Assembly: GCA_016183235.1 (NCBI GenBank)
Contig: JACPFA010000023.1
Location: 1 to 50,817 of the forward strand
Source of the DNA: Deltaproteobacteria bacterium
Lineage (GTDB): Bacteria; UBA10199; DSSB01; JACPFA01
Reading direction: 5' to 3'
Length of the DNA: 50,817 nucleotides
This document shows positions 8,706 to 17,700 of the stretch, piece after piece (within the stretch, counting starts at the first letter, position 1; every line of letters begins with the position of its first letter). The position numbers were made by a program, and so were the translations under genes. The notes below the pieces were generated by a model. It worked only from the letters and a program-made list of their open reading frames with translations. It was not told the DNA's origin and made no database searches.

Positions 8706-9332
8706 CTAAAGTTCCTTAAAACTTGCGATGACCGAATTGAGCACATTTTTTTGAGAGACAAACTTGGAGTAAAGCGTCCAGGCAATGATTTGATAATAAT
8801 TTTTGGAAGACTCAACCGTGGTATGTAAATACCCAAGTTTTACATTTTCAAACGTAGCAATAATTTCATATTGAATGGCCGAAAAACCACCAACTGTGAT
8901 TTTAAAAGGCCCCTGTTCATTGATCGCAGTCAGCGCACTTTTCAAACTATCTCGCGTGGTATCAGAATGTTTTTGAATATCCATGTTCTCAAAATCAGCC
9001 CGTGACTCAGTGAGAACCGCCACGTACATAATGGACGCTCGGTTTCCGGCTTGAAGCTCTGCCTTTTCATTAAGGCTAGAAATAGGAATCCAACCTTCGG
9101 GCAAGGTAATTTGCGACTGCCCATCGGAGGCCTTCAAAATATTTCCATTGAGGGTTTGGGTTTGAGATTCGGATTTAAGCCCATCATGATGAGCAGGTTG
9201 ATCTATTTTAGCTTTGTCCTTCTTTTGAAAAATTTTAGGCACCAACAGGGCAAGGGGATTTTTACAACCCAGCAATGCCCCCACAACAATACCCACGCAC
9301 AAGATTTTTAGTTTTATCACTTTAAAACCCAA
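8706..9332 (-). CDS. Predicted lipoprotein, unknown function
   Basis: A protein of up to 208 residues with a hydrophobic N-terminus and a lipobox (ALLGC), so probably a membrane-anchored periplasmic lipoprotein. The mature part starts with a charged linker, followed by an alpha/beta region (LPEGWIPIS, then GGFSAIQYEI, YYQIIAWT, VIASFKEL) that recalls PsbP/DUF-type lipoproteins; this is not firm. The start is TTG at 9332 or GTG at 9320, both with weak ribosome sites. It follows the FKBP gene by 3 bp and is likely co-transcribed. Its TAG stop is provided by the end of the R8 flank. Confidence 0.75.
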   Translation of the reverse strand: MGFKVIKLKILCVGIVVGALLGCKNPLALLVPKIFQKKDKAKIDQPAHHDGLKSESQTQTLNGNILKASDGQSQITLPEGWIPISSLNEKAELQAGNRASIMYVAVLTESRADFENMDIQKHSDTTRDSLKSALTAINEQGPFKITVGGFSAIQYEIIATFENVKLGYLHTTVESSKNYYQIIAWTLYSKFVSQKNVLNSVIASFKEL

Positions 9333-9335
9333 GAT

Positions 9336-9764
9336 TTATTTCACACCTAACAATTCAACTTCAAAGAGCAACGTCGCATTGGGAGGAATAACATTACCTG
9401 CACCATTCGCGCCATAACCTAACTGAGGGGGGATTTTTAAAAGTCGCTTGCCACCGATTTTCATGCCCGCAACACCTTTGTCCCACCCTGCAATCACTTG
9501 CCCTACGCCTAGCAAAAATTCAAAGGGCTGGCCGCGATCAACCGAACTATCAAACTTGTTACCTTTATTTCCATTTTGGTCTAACCAACCCGTATAGTGC
9601 ACGGTTACTTTTTTGCCCGAACTGGCCTCAACACCCGTTCCAAGTTTTAAATCAGTATATTTTAAGCCATCGGGCATAGTGACCTCTTTATTAAGGGTGG
9701 CGGCATAAACAGATGCCGGCAAAACTAAACAAACCAATAAAACTAAAGTAAGTTGACGCATCAT
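9336..9764 (-). CDS. FKBP-type peptidyl-prolyl cis-trans isomerase, exported
   Basis: A 142-residue protein with a signal peptide (LVLLVCLVLPASVYA) and one complete FKBP domain: VTVHYTGWL, FDSS, PFEFLLG, VIAGWDKGVAGMKIGGKR, IPPQLGYGA and LLFEVELL. It assists proline isomerisation during folding of secreted proteins in the periplasm. The start at 9764 is chosen because GGAGGA lies 7 bases before it; a TTG 15 bases upstream overlaps that site. It leads a two-gene unit with the downstream lipoprotein. Confidence 0.95.
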   Translation of the reverse strand: MMRQLTLVLLVCLVLPASVYAATLNKEVTMPDGLKYTDLKLGTGVEASSGKKVTVHYTGWLDQNGNKGNKFDSSVDRGQPFEFLLGVGQVIAGWDKGVAGMKIGGKRLLKIPPQLGYGANGAGNVIPPNATLLFEVELLGVK

Positions 9765-9854
9765 GAATTTTTCCTCCAAATTTTAGATAGGCCACCTTAA
9801 CTTAGCCCATAGAAAACTGTCAACGAACATCAGACTTTTATCTTCCAATTATCT

Positions 9855-9885
9855 CCACGTCTTTTCGAGGTAGGGAGAGGCCAAT
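9855..9885. repeat. R2 repeat, solo arm
   Basis: A 31 bp piece (CCACGTCTTTTCGAGGTAGG...) identical to the outer left arm of the two full R2 elements at 28557 and 50315. The matching right arm is absent, so this looks like a decayed or solo copy. Confidence 0.85.
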
Positions 9886-9903
9886 TAATGATTAAATGTA
9901 AAA

Positions 9904-10791
9904 TCACAAATCATGGGGATTACTCTTCACAAATTCCTCGAGTGACTCCAGATACTCCGTCGGAATACCTTGAGGAGATGGCGAGGAGTACAGATCGCTG
10001 AACGCGAACAGAATCCAACTTCCTAGGTTCCAGTCTGCATCAGGATACGTAGCCTTATTAGTATACATCCCCTTGAGTTCTTCTATTTCACGCATGATAA
10101 CATCGGGAGGAAGTTTTCTTAATTTGATAAGGTAACCAAGCACCTCATTTACGGTGTCGTGAGAACCTTTTCTCGCTTTGTCAACCCATGCTTGGCGCAT
10201 ACTCCTTACCTCTTGGAAACGCTCATCCTCCAATGCAACCCAACATTCTTCATGCGAACAAAGAATTCCCCCAATCCTTAAGGCTCGATGTCCGTAAGGT
10301 ATTTTCATTCCGGCTGAAAGAGGACGACTGCCGGCAGCAAAAAGAACTGCCTCTCTCAGAAAATCGGGCTGAAACCCATTTAGCTCATTACTAAGCAAAA
10401 GATGGGCCTCTGCCAATCCGATTACACAATTATAGTCGCGCGGGGAGAGGAGCGCTTCAAGGCTTTCCCTCACTTTTGTGGAGATCTCAGGATGTTTTCG
10501 TTCGAGCAGCGAAAGAATTGCCGCCGCACGTGTTGCCGTGACTTGGACCATGTCGCAGGCCAAGTCATTAATAAAGGCTCGTTGTCCTTCTGGGTCCTCC
10601 GGAACCGCCAACCGAAAGACATCAATGACCTCAGGAGGATTGGTAGTAAGAGAACGCTTTTGTTCTTCAGGAAGGGGCTCACATTTTAACCGACGATGTG
10701 GTGGGTCTACCGGTGGGGGAGAGGAAGATATTGGTTTGGGTGGTGCCATGAAGCTTAATTCTATCATAATCAGACTTTGTTTGACCATCAT
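9904..10791 (-). CDS. Hypothetical protein, soluble, helical
   Basis: Up to 295 residues, not recognised. The N-terminal 40 residues are Pro/Ser-rich and disordered-looking. The rest is predominantly helical (AAAILSLLERKHPEISTKV, EVLGYLIKLRKLPPDVIMRE) with scattered Cys but no motif. Starts at codon 1, 2 or 15 are possible (MAPPKPISS begins at codon 15). It is divergent from the exported protein at 10831 across a short gap. Confidence 0.6.
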   Translation of the reverse strand: MMVKQSLIMIELSFMAPPKPISSSPPPVDPPHRRLKCEPLPEEQKRSLTTNPPEVIDVFRLAVPEDPEGQRAFINDLACDMVQVTATRAAAILSLLERKHPEISTKVRESLEALLSPRDYNCVIGLAEAHLLLSNELNGFQPDFLREAVLFAAGSRPLSAGMKIPYGHRALRIGGILCSHEECWVALEDERFQEVRSMRQAWVDKARKGSHDTVNEVLGYLIKLRKLPPDVIMREIEELKGMYTNKATYPDADWNLGSWILFAFSDLYSSPSPQGIPTEYLESLEEFVKSNPHDL

Positions 10792-10830
10792 CTTATGAAT
10801 TGTTAAGATTAGGACGAGAGAGGAGTGCTC

Positions 10831-11118
10831 ATGAAAAAGATTGTCTTTGTGGTGTTTTTTTTAATCGGTTTTTCAACTCTGGTACGAGCTGAGAACAGTT
10901 GTTTTGAATGGGAATTTAATACGATTGATCAAAAGATTGGAAAATGCACCAATCAAAATTATGAAATCTTAGCCATTCAAGGCGGCCCCTTACCCCTCAT
11001 TTGTACCAACATGACCTATCCCTTGTATTGGAGCTGTTTTAACATTCACAAATTTGATGGCACTGCCAGCGCCGACCTTGATCTTGAAGACGCTGCAACG
11101 GTTGCTTGTGGCTGTTAA
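10831..11118 (+). CDS. Small exported Cys-containing protein
   Basis: A 95-residue protein with a clear signal peptide (MKKIVFVVFFLIGFSTLVRA) and a mature part of about 75 residues with six or more Cys, suggesting disulfides in the periplasm. Start is the ATG after AGGAG; a GTG two codons upstream overlaps the ribosome site. The end overlaps the next gene's likely start by about 11 bp, suggesting translational coupling. No family recognised. Confidence 0.7.
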   Translation: MKKIVFVVFFLIGFSTLVRAENSCFEWEFNTIDQKIGKCTNQNYEILAIQGGPLPLICTNMTYPLYWSCFNIHKFDGTASADLDLEDAATVACGC

Positions 11119-12451
11119 ACTTTTTTATTTCTTACTCGTTTTTTGCCTGCTTCATGTGGGTTGTTCAGGTAGCCCTCTTTCTCAAGCTTGTCTGCACTCC
11201 ACGCTTTCATCTTCTGAACTCGCCAGTTATGCCGTGATTCATTGGCAAACCGATGCTGCTGAACTAACCACCACCAGTGATGCCAGTGGCAATTATCAAT
11301 TATGTGGCACCTTTCCAGCAAATAGCCAAATCACCTCACAAGTTTGTGTAGATAGCCCCATCCCCGAAAATAATGAATTAACCAATTGCAGCCCTTTAAA
11401 TTTTGAAACCCAAGCCGAAAATTCTACCCTCGACTTAAGTTTAAATTTTGAGGCTAAAATTTCTTCGGAGTCTCAGAACGACGTTGGATTGCCTGAAAAG
11501 ATTTTGCCGGCCCTGGCTCTCGATCGCATAGAAACAGACGACTCAGGTAAATTAATTTACAACAGCAACAAGAGCCCTCAAAAATCAGAAGAGGGCGCGC
11601 GCAATTTTCATAGTACCGCCCAACTCCCTGCCCCTAATTTTGAAGTAGGCCAAGGCGCTATTGTCATTGCCTCTTTTGAGCTACTCTACGACTATGAAAG
11701 CCAAGGGGCGCTTTTGCAATCGCTCACTCATTTAAACCTCAAAGAATTAACTCAGGCGTTGAATAATTTAAATGGCACGGCTCAAAATTTAACCGATAAA
11801 CGCCTCTATTTTGGTGAAGGGTTGGGCGAAATTAAAGGCGGCCCTTATAGCAATGTAAGAATTTATATCACCCCTACCCTAGGGCAAAATCTGTGCAGCC
11901 AAACCGAAACCTCGGTTAGTTTAGATGGTAGCGTGAGTGAAAATTTAGTGAAAAAATTTCTACAAAATAATCTCGTCCTAGCTGATTTGCCAAATCAAAA
12001 TAGCGCCCTTGAACAAACTTTTATCAACGCTGTTCAAAACAAAGGGGGCGTTAATGGCGGGATTATTCCTGGCCCCTTTTTAAGCCCTAGTGGCCTTAAA
12101 AGTGAATTTTATAACACAAGTGTTAAAGACAATAAAAATACCGGTGGCATTGGCAAGGTTTATTACAAAAATTTACCGGCCTGGGACGCTGATCAAATTT
12201 CTCAAAATCAATTTTTATTTAGTCTTTTAATAATCGAAAGTGATGAAGGGAAATTTAATGATTTGATCGCCTGTTTTGAAGGAATCGATTTTTATAAATT
12301 AGTAAAAAATCCCACCACCACCCTCACCCTCAACAATGCCACATTTTTAGATGCGCAAGGGGCCAAACCTTTTGTATTATCCAATCCCAATTTAAATTAT
12401 ACCGCAGCGATCACCTTTGCTTATCAAGAAAATCTTGATCCTAATCTCTAA
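11108..12451 (+). CDS. Predicted lipoprotein with carboxypeptidase-like N-terminal domain
   Basis: About 447 residues. The N-terminus is hydrophobic and ends in LLHVGCSG, a slightly imperfect lipobox. Next comes a segment (YAVIHWQTDAAELTTTSDAS, then GNYQLCG) resembling carboxypeptidase-regulatory-like beta-sandwich domains. The remainder has no recognised fold. The frame opens at 11054, but the GTG at 11108, overlapping the end of the upstream exported gene, gives a proper export signal and is preferred. Likely co-transcribed with that gene. Confidence 0.65.
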   Translation: MAVKLFYFLLVFCLLHVGCSGSPLSQACLHSTLSSSELASYAVIHWQTDAAELTTTSDASGNYQLCGTFPANSQITSQVCVDSPIPENNELTNCSPLNFETQAENSTLDLSLNFEAKISSESQNDVGLPEKILPALALDRIETDDSGKLIYNSNKSPQKSEEGARNFHSTAQLPAPNFEVGQGAIVIASFELLYDYESQGALLQSLTHLNLKELTQALNNLNGTAQNLTDKRLYFGEGLGEIKGGPYSNVRIYITPTLGQNLCSQTETSVSLDGSVSENLVKKFLQNNLVLADLPNQNSALEQTFINAVQNKGGVNGGIIPGPFLSPSGLKSEFYNTSVKDNKNTGGIGKVYYKNLPAWDADQISQNQFLFSLLIIESDEGKFNDLIACFEGIDFYKLVKNPTTTLTLNNATFLDAQGAKPFVLSNPNLNYTAAITFAYQENLDPNL

Positions 12452-12469
12452 GAGCGTTAGGGTGCTGCC

Positions 12470-13261
12470 ATGCAGGCCTATCTTGATTTGCTCAATACAA
12501 TTTTAACCCAAGGCGAAAAACGCAGCGATCGCACCGGGGTGGGAACCTTTAGCCTCTTTGGTTATCAAATGCGTTTTAATTTAAAAGATGGCTTCCCCTT
12601 GGTCACCACCAAAAAATGTCATTTGCGTTCGATTATTCACGAGTTGCTTTGGTTTTTAAAAGGCGAGACCAACGTTCAATATCTGCATGATAACAAAGTC
12701 ACAATTTGGGATGAATGGGTTGATAAAAATGGCAATTTAGGGCCCATCTATGGTTTTCAATGGCGGTCTTGGGGTGGCAATCGCACGCTCGATCAAATCA
12801 CTCAAACACTTGAACAAATCAAATCCAACCCCACCTCTCGCAGGCTGATTGTCAGCGCTTGGAACGTGGCGGATCTTGATAAAATGGCGCTGCCCCCTTG
12901 CCATGCCCTTTTCCAATTTTATGTTCATCAAGATGAAACGCTATCTTGTCAACTCTACCAACGCAGTGCCGATGTGTTTTTAGGGGTTCCCTTTAATATT
13001 GCAAGTTATGCCTTATTAACTTTAATGGTCGCCCAAGTCTGCGGGCTTAAACCAGGCTCGTTTGTGCATACCTTCGGCGATGTACATCTTTATCTCAATC
13101 ACCTTGAACAAGCTAAATTACAACTCACCCGCTCCCCTCGCTCCTTGCCAACCATGAAACTTAATTCTAACGTAAAATCTATTTTTGATTTCAAATACGA
13201 AGACTTTACTCTAGAAAATTACGACCCCCACCCCGCCATTGCAGCTCCCATCGCTATATGA
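12470..13261 (+). CDS. thyA: Thymidylate synthase
   Basis: Methylates dUMP to dTMP using methylene-tetrahydrofolate, giving dihydrofolate. It has 263 residues (E. coli 264). Signatures: [11 protein letters not shown] at the N-terminus, the catalytic Cys144-His145 in [12 protein letters not shown], and [20 protein letters not shown]. It overlaps folA by four bases (ATGA), so the enzyme that makes dihydrofolate and the one that recycles it are translationally coupled. Confidence 0.98.
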   Translation: MQAYLDLLNTILTQGEKRSDRTGVGTFSLFGYQMRFNLKDGFPLVTTKKCHLRSIIHELLWFLKGETNVQYLHDNKVTIWDEWVDKNGNLGPIYGFQWRSWGGNRTLDQITQTLEQIKSNPTSRRLIVSAWNVADLDKMALPPCHALFQFYVHQDETLSCQLYQRSADVFLGVPFNIASYALLTLMVAQVCGLKPGSFVHTFGDVHLYLNHLEQAKLQLTRSPRSLPTMKLNSNVKSIFDFKYEDFTLENYDPHPAIAAPIAI

Positions 13262-13749
13262 AGCTATCCATTTTAGTCGCCACCAGTCTCAACAATGTCA
13301 TAGGTTACCAAAACAAATTGCCCTGGCACCTTCCTGAAGACCTCAAACACTTTAAAGAAATCACTTTAGGTCATAGCATCGTCATGGGGAGAAAAACTTT
13401 TTTATCCATAGGTAAGCCGCTACCAGAACGAACCAATCTAATTTTAACTCGCAACCCCAAATTTAGCGCTGACGGGATTGAGATCGTCGGCAGTTTTGAT
13501 GAACTCCTGCAAAAATATCATTCAACCGAAGAATTTTTTGTGATCGGTGGCGCCGAAATTTACCAACAAAGCCTCCCCTACGTGCAAAAAATCTACCGCA
13601 CCCTAATCCACCAAGCATTCCCCGGCGACACTTTTTTCCCCACAATTGATTGGAACCAAGATTATCAAATCATCGACCAAACCCCTATCCTCACCTCAAA
13701 ATCTAACAACTTAAAATATCAATTCATCGCCTATTTAAAGAAGCAATAG
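13258..13749 (+). CDS. folA: Dihydrofolate reductase
   Basis: Reduces dihydrofolate to tetrahydrofolate with NADPH. It has 163 residues with the family landmarks [19 protein letters not shown] (acidic Asp in PED), [22 protein letters not shown] and [12 protein letters not shown]. Its start overlaps thyA's stop. The last codons (KKQ-stop) form the tip of a long inverted repeat whose other arm is the last codons of convergent msrB. Confidence 0.97.
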   Translation: MKLSILVATSLNNVIGYQNKLPWHLPEDLKHFKEITLGHSIVMGRKTFLSIGKPLPERTNLILTRNPKFSADGIEIVGSFDELLQKYHSTEEFFVIGGAEIYQQSLPYVQKIYRTLIHQAFPGDTFFPTIDWNQDYQIIDQTPILTSKSNNLKYQFIAYLKKQ

Positions 13750-14000
13750 CCGTGAGGGCGAGCAAGCTTTTGCAGCCCATCGCTCCAACGCATGCGCCTC
13801 AGGACAGGGTCCGCGCCGGGGCCCCCAATGCGAGCTAGCCGTTATGTACTTTCTGTCATTGCGAGCCCAACGGGCGTGGCAATCTCACCGGTTAAACAGA
13901 AGAGATTGCTTCGGCTGGCTGGCCTCGCAATGACAGAGGGGGCCCCGCCGCTGGAGCGCCGGGCTGCAAAAGCTTGCTCGCCCTCACGGCTATTGCTTCT
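13739..14000. repeat. 262 bp nested palindrome joining the folA and msrB ends
   Basis: Perfect 40 bp arms at 13739-13778 and 13961-14000 (AGAAGCAATAGCCGTGAGGG... and its complement). Inside lies an R9 module (13776-13841, CCCATCGCTCC...GCTAGCCG) and a complete R1 copy (13853-13936). The arms include the last three sense codons' bases and stop codons of both convergent genes. As RNA it would form a very strong hairpin and could end transcription from both sides. Confidence 0.95.
13853..13936. repeat. R1 palindromic repeat inside the folA-msrB palindrome
   Basis: An 84 bp R1 copy: CTGTCATTGCGAGCCC...GGCAATCTC and GAGATTGCTTCGG...TCGCAATGACAG. It forms the tip region of the larger hairpin. Confidence 0.9.
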
Positions 14001-14331
14001 TTAATTGCAAAGCTGTCGAATTGATACAATAGCGAACGCCGGCAGGCTTGGGCCCATCCGGAAACACATGCCCAAGATGCGCATCACAAGCCCCACAGCG
14101 CACCTCAACACGCCGCATCCCATGACTCATATCTTCACGAGTCACCACATTACTTTTTGCAATGGCCTGAAAAAAACTAGGCCACCCGGTGCTTGAATCA
14201 AATTTATGTTCTGAGCTAAACAGTGGCGCCTCACAACAAACGCAATGGTACATCCCAGTTTCGTGACAATCGTAATATTTCCCCGAAAAAGGTGGATCGG
14301 TGTTGTTGCTTTTATAATTTTTTTTTGTCAT
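13990..14331 (-). CDS. msrB: Peptide-methionine (R)-S-oxide reductase
   Basis: Repairs methionine-R-sulfoxide in proteins. It has 113 residues, close to a minimal MsrB. Zinc cysteines are Cys30/Cys33 (HCVCC) and Cys79/Cys82 (RCGAC); the catalytic residue is Cys102 in RYCINS. The GWPSFF motif is present. ATG at 14331 is preferred, with GGGAG just upstream; a GTG two codons earlier is less likely. Convergent with folA, with which it shares the palindrome arms. Confidence 0.96.
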   Translation of the reverse strand: MTKKNYKSNNTDPPFSGKYYDCHETGMYHCVCCEAPLFSSEHKFDSSTGWPSFFQAIAKSNVVTREDMSHGMRRVEVRCGACDAHLGHVFPDGPKPAGVRYCINSTALQLKKQ

Positions 14332-14343
14332 AAGCACTCCCTT

Positions 14344-14661
14344 ATGGAATTTTGGATTTACAAAATCGGATTGCTAGCCTCAATTGTCTTACCTTTTTTT
14401 AATATCCCCCTCATGGCTCGCATGATCAAGCGAAAATCTTCCCAAGATTTAAGCCTCGTTTGGCTGTTAGGAGTTTTCATTTGTATTCTTTTGATGGGAC
14501 CCGCCGCATGGACCAGCAGCGATTTTATTTTTAAAATCTTCAGTATTCTTAACTTGATTTTCTTCACTGGGGTCACCTTGCTTGCCCTATGGTTTAGGCA
14601 AACGAAGTATTTAAATAATGATTGCAAGTCAAAACAGGCAGATCTAAAATCCAAAGGATAG
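14344..14661 (+). CDS. PQ-loop / SemiSWEET-like membrane protein
   Basis: A 105-residue protein with three predicted membrane helices and one PQ-loop-like segment between helices 1 and 2 ([19 protein letters not shown]), where the usual Pro-Gln is Ile-Pro. Such half-transporters dimerise to move small sugars or similar solutes; the substrate cannot be told. The frame opens upstream at 14245, antisense to msrB, but ATG 14344 fits the first helix. Divergent from msrB with only 12 bp between starts. Confidence 0.7.
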   Translation: MEFWIYKIGLLASIVLPFFNIPLMARMIKRKSSQDLSLVWLLGVFICILLMGPAAWTSSDFIFKIFSILNLIFFTGVTLLALWFRQTKYLNNDCKSKQADLKSKG

Positions 14662-14702
14662 CGTCAACCCTTACTAGTCCACCAACCACGGGGGAGTTTT
14701 TT

Positions 14703-17700
14703 ATGCCCGTTTACCTTAAGAAACTTGCTTTCTTATCGCTCTTTTTAATCACAACCTTACTGACAGGGATTGTACAAAGCACTCCCTTAAATCCTGAAGC
14801 TGTCCCTACCGAACTAAAGCCATGGGTAGAATGGGCCCTTCATGACCGACCCGAGGCCCTGTGCCCCTTCAACTCACAAAGTACAAGGGTTTGCGAGTGG
14901 GGCGCCTCCCGCATTCAATTAGATTTATCAAACAACGATGGAAGTTTTAAACAACACGCCACTCTTTTTCAAGATGGTTGGGTCACTCTACCCGGCGACG
15001 ATCACTATTGGCCGCAAGAAGTGCGGGTGAATGGCCAAGCCTTGGGCGCGCTCTCTTATGGCAATTTACCTCAAATTTTCCTTAAAAAGGGTAGCTACGA
15101 AATTACGGGTAGATTTTTTTGGGATTCGCTACCCGATTCGCTCACCCTACCTGATGAGGCTGGCATTGTGAGAGTTTCGATCAATGGTAAACCTGAATCT
15201 TTTCCTTATATCAATGCAGATGGGAAATTATGGTTAGGAGAAAATGAAACTGGGGTTGCCTCGCAAGAAGACACGCTTGATATTCGCATTAATCGCAAAC
15301 TCACTGATTCTATTCCCATGGTCATGACCACTCACTTAGATATTCGAGTGTCAGGAAAAAACCGCGAACTCATTCTTGAAAATATTCTACTCCCCGGTTT
15401 TATCGCCTTATCGAGCTCGAGTGACTTAGCCAATCAAATTGAAACCGATGGCCGGTTGCGCATTCAATTGCGACCAGGCAATTGGACAGTTGAAGTACAA
15501 GCCCGCCACGACGGGCCCATCAACGATTTGACCTTACCCAAACCTACCAACCCTGAACTAGCCATCGATGAGATTTGGGTCTTTGAGGCTCAAAACCAAT
15601 TGCGCCTCGCCAAAGTGGAAGGTGCACCTTCGGTCGATCCTGAACAAACCACCTTACCCGATGCGTGGAAAAATTTGCCAGCCTATCAATTGGTTCCAGG
15701 AGCAAATTTTAAGATTGTAGAACACCGCCGAGGTGGTAATCCAAACCCCGATCAGCTTCAACTACACCGGCGGATCTGGCTTGATTTTGATGGCAAAGGT
15801 TATAGTTTTCAAGACACCCTTTCAGGCACCTTAAGCCAAAGTTGGCGCCTTGATGTTAATGCCCCACTTAAATTAGGGCGCATTACCGTCAATGGGGAAC
15901 CTCAATTGATTACCCAAACCAATGGGCAAAAATCAGGGTTTGAGGTACGCGAAGGTAGCATTCGGGTTTCTTCAGATAGCCGCCTAGATAGTGCACAACG
16001 CAAGTTACTCGCCACGGGCTGGGATCACAACTTCCAACAACTTTCTGGCGAATTACATCTACCACCAGGCTGGCGCCTCATAGCCACAGCCGGGATTGAT
16101 GAAGCCACTGGCACTTGGGTCGGTAGCTGGACACTGCTAGATTTATTTATTGTGTTAATGGTTGCTCTCATCTTCTTAAAACTATGGGGGATCCGTTGGG
16201 GCATACTCGCCTTATTAGGCATGATTTTAACTTTCAAAGAAGCGGGTGCCCCCCAATACCTATGGTTGTTGATTCTCGTTGGGCAAGTTTTTCTGAGAAT
16301 TATTGCCCAAGGTTGGTTAAAGAAATTTTTCAAGGCCTACAAATTTGCAACCCTGCTTGCCCTCATTTTAGTAACCACTCCTTTTATGGTCAAACAGGTC
16401 CGCCAAGGGATTTACCCTGTTTTAGGAAACACCCTGCCGCCGGGTTATTCACAATTTTATAATTATAGGGCACAAGCACCTGACACCGAGATCTTGAATG
16501 ACAACATCCCCATGGGTGGGGCCTATAAACCCAATGAAGCCTTTCAACCACAAGACTTTGGCAAAAAAGATTCGCCTCCCAATCTTAATGTAGAACAAAA
16601 AGCGCTACCCATGACTACCACGGGCGAGAAGGAAGAAGACCAATTCCAAGCTCAAGATAATACCGGCTATGCCCGTTCTTTTAAGCGCAAGACTCTCTTG
16701 CTCAATCAAGTCAAATACAAACCCGGCGCTAAAGTTCAAACGGGGCCTGGCTTACCCAATTGGGAATGGAAGGTTTTGCTCCTCAAGTGGAATGGCCCGG
16801 TGCAAAAAGATGCCCAAATTAAACTTTGGCTGATGGGCCCAACCACGCATCTTATCTTGGTCTTTTTTCAATTATTCTTACTCATCGTGCTCATCCTTCG
16901 CTTGTTGGAATTGCCCGATCAATATGGAGGAACCTGGGTGAAAGCTAAAATTCCTTTCTTTCTCATACCGCTTGTTTTTATCTTAACGACCACCCTACAA
17001 ACCCCTAAGGCCTTAGCCGATCTCCCCAATAATGAATTGCTCACCCAACTGGCTGACCGTCTAACTGAGACTCCAAGCTGTTTTCCCAACTGTGCAACTG
17101 TGTCACACATGCAGATCAGTGCCCAAGGCGATCAGCTCGTCCTTACTTTAAAAGTATCGGTGGCAGCACCCACGGCGATTGCGCTACCCGGCAATCTTAG
17201 TGATTGGAGCCCCCAAGAAGTTACCACCAACGCACCGACTAACCCCGCACTACGTCGAGATGATGATAATAATGGCCTGCTTTGGCTGCAAGTTTCCCCG
17301 GGTGTCAATGAGATCACCCTGAAAGGAGCCCTTCCCAATAGGAGCCAGGTCAACCTCACCCTCCCAACCCAACCTTTCCAAGTTCACAGCAATTTATCAG
17401 GTTGGAAGATTGACGGCCTTAAAGAAAATGGCCAGGTGGGAGAAAATATTCAATTGAGTAGGCTCAGCCCGAGCACGGCGACACAATCACTACAACCCGG
17501 CAATTACCCACCCTTTGTTGAAGTAGAACGTCACCTTTATATTGGCCTCGTGTGGAAACTCGAAACCAAAATTCGTCGGGTAAGCCCCATTGGTTCACCC
17601 ATCTTTTTAGAAGTGCCCCTTTTGCCCGGTGAGTCTATCACAACGTCAGATATTAAAGTTGATAAAGGCAAAGCACTCATCACCTTAGGGGCGCAAAATT

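Noticed and set aside
10825-11321. Frameshift joining the small exported protein and the lipoprotein into one gene
   Set aside because: Each has its own export signal and the overlap gives a usable GTG start, so two coupled genes explain it better.
13792-14004. Plus-strand open frame of 70 codons between folA and msrB
   Set aside because: It is the read-through of the palindrome and R1 repeat; no ribosome site or family resemblance.
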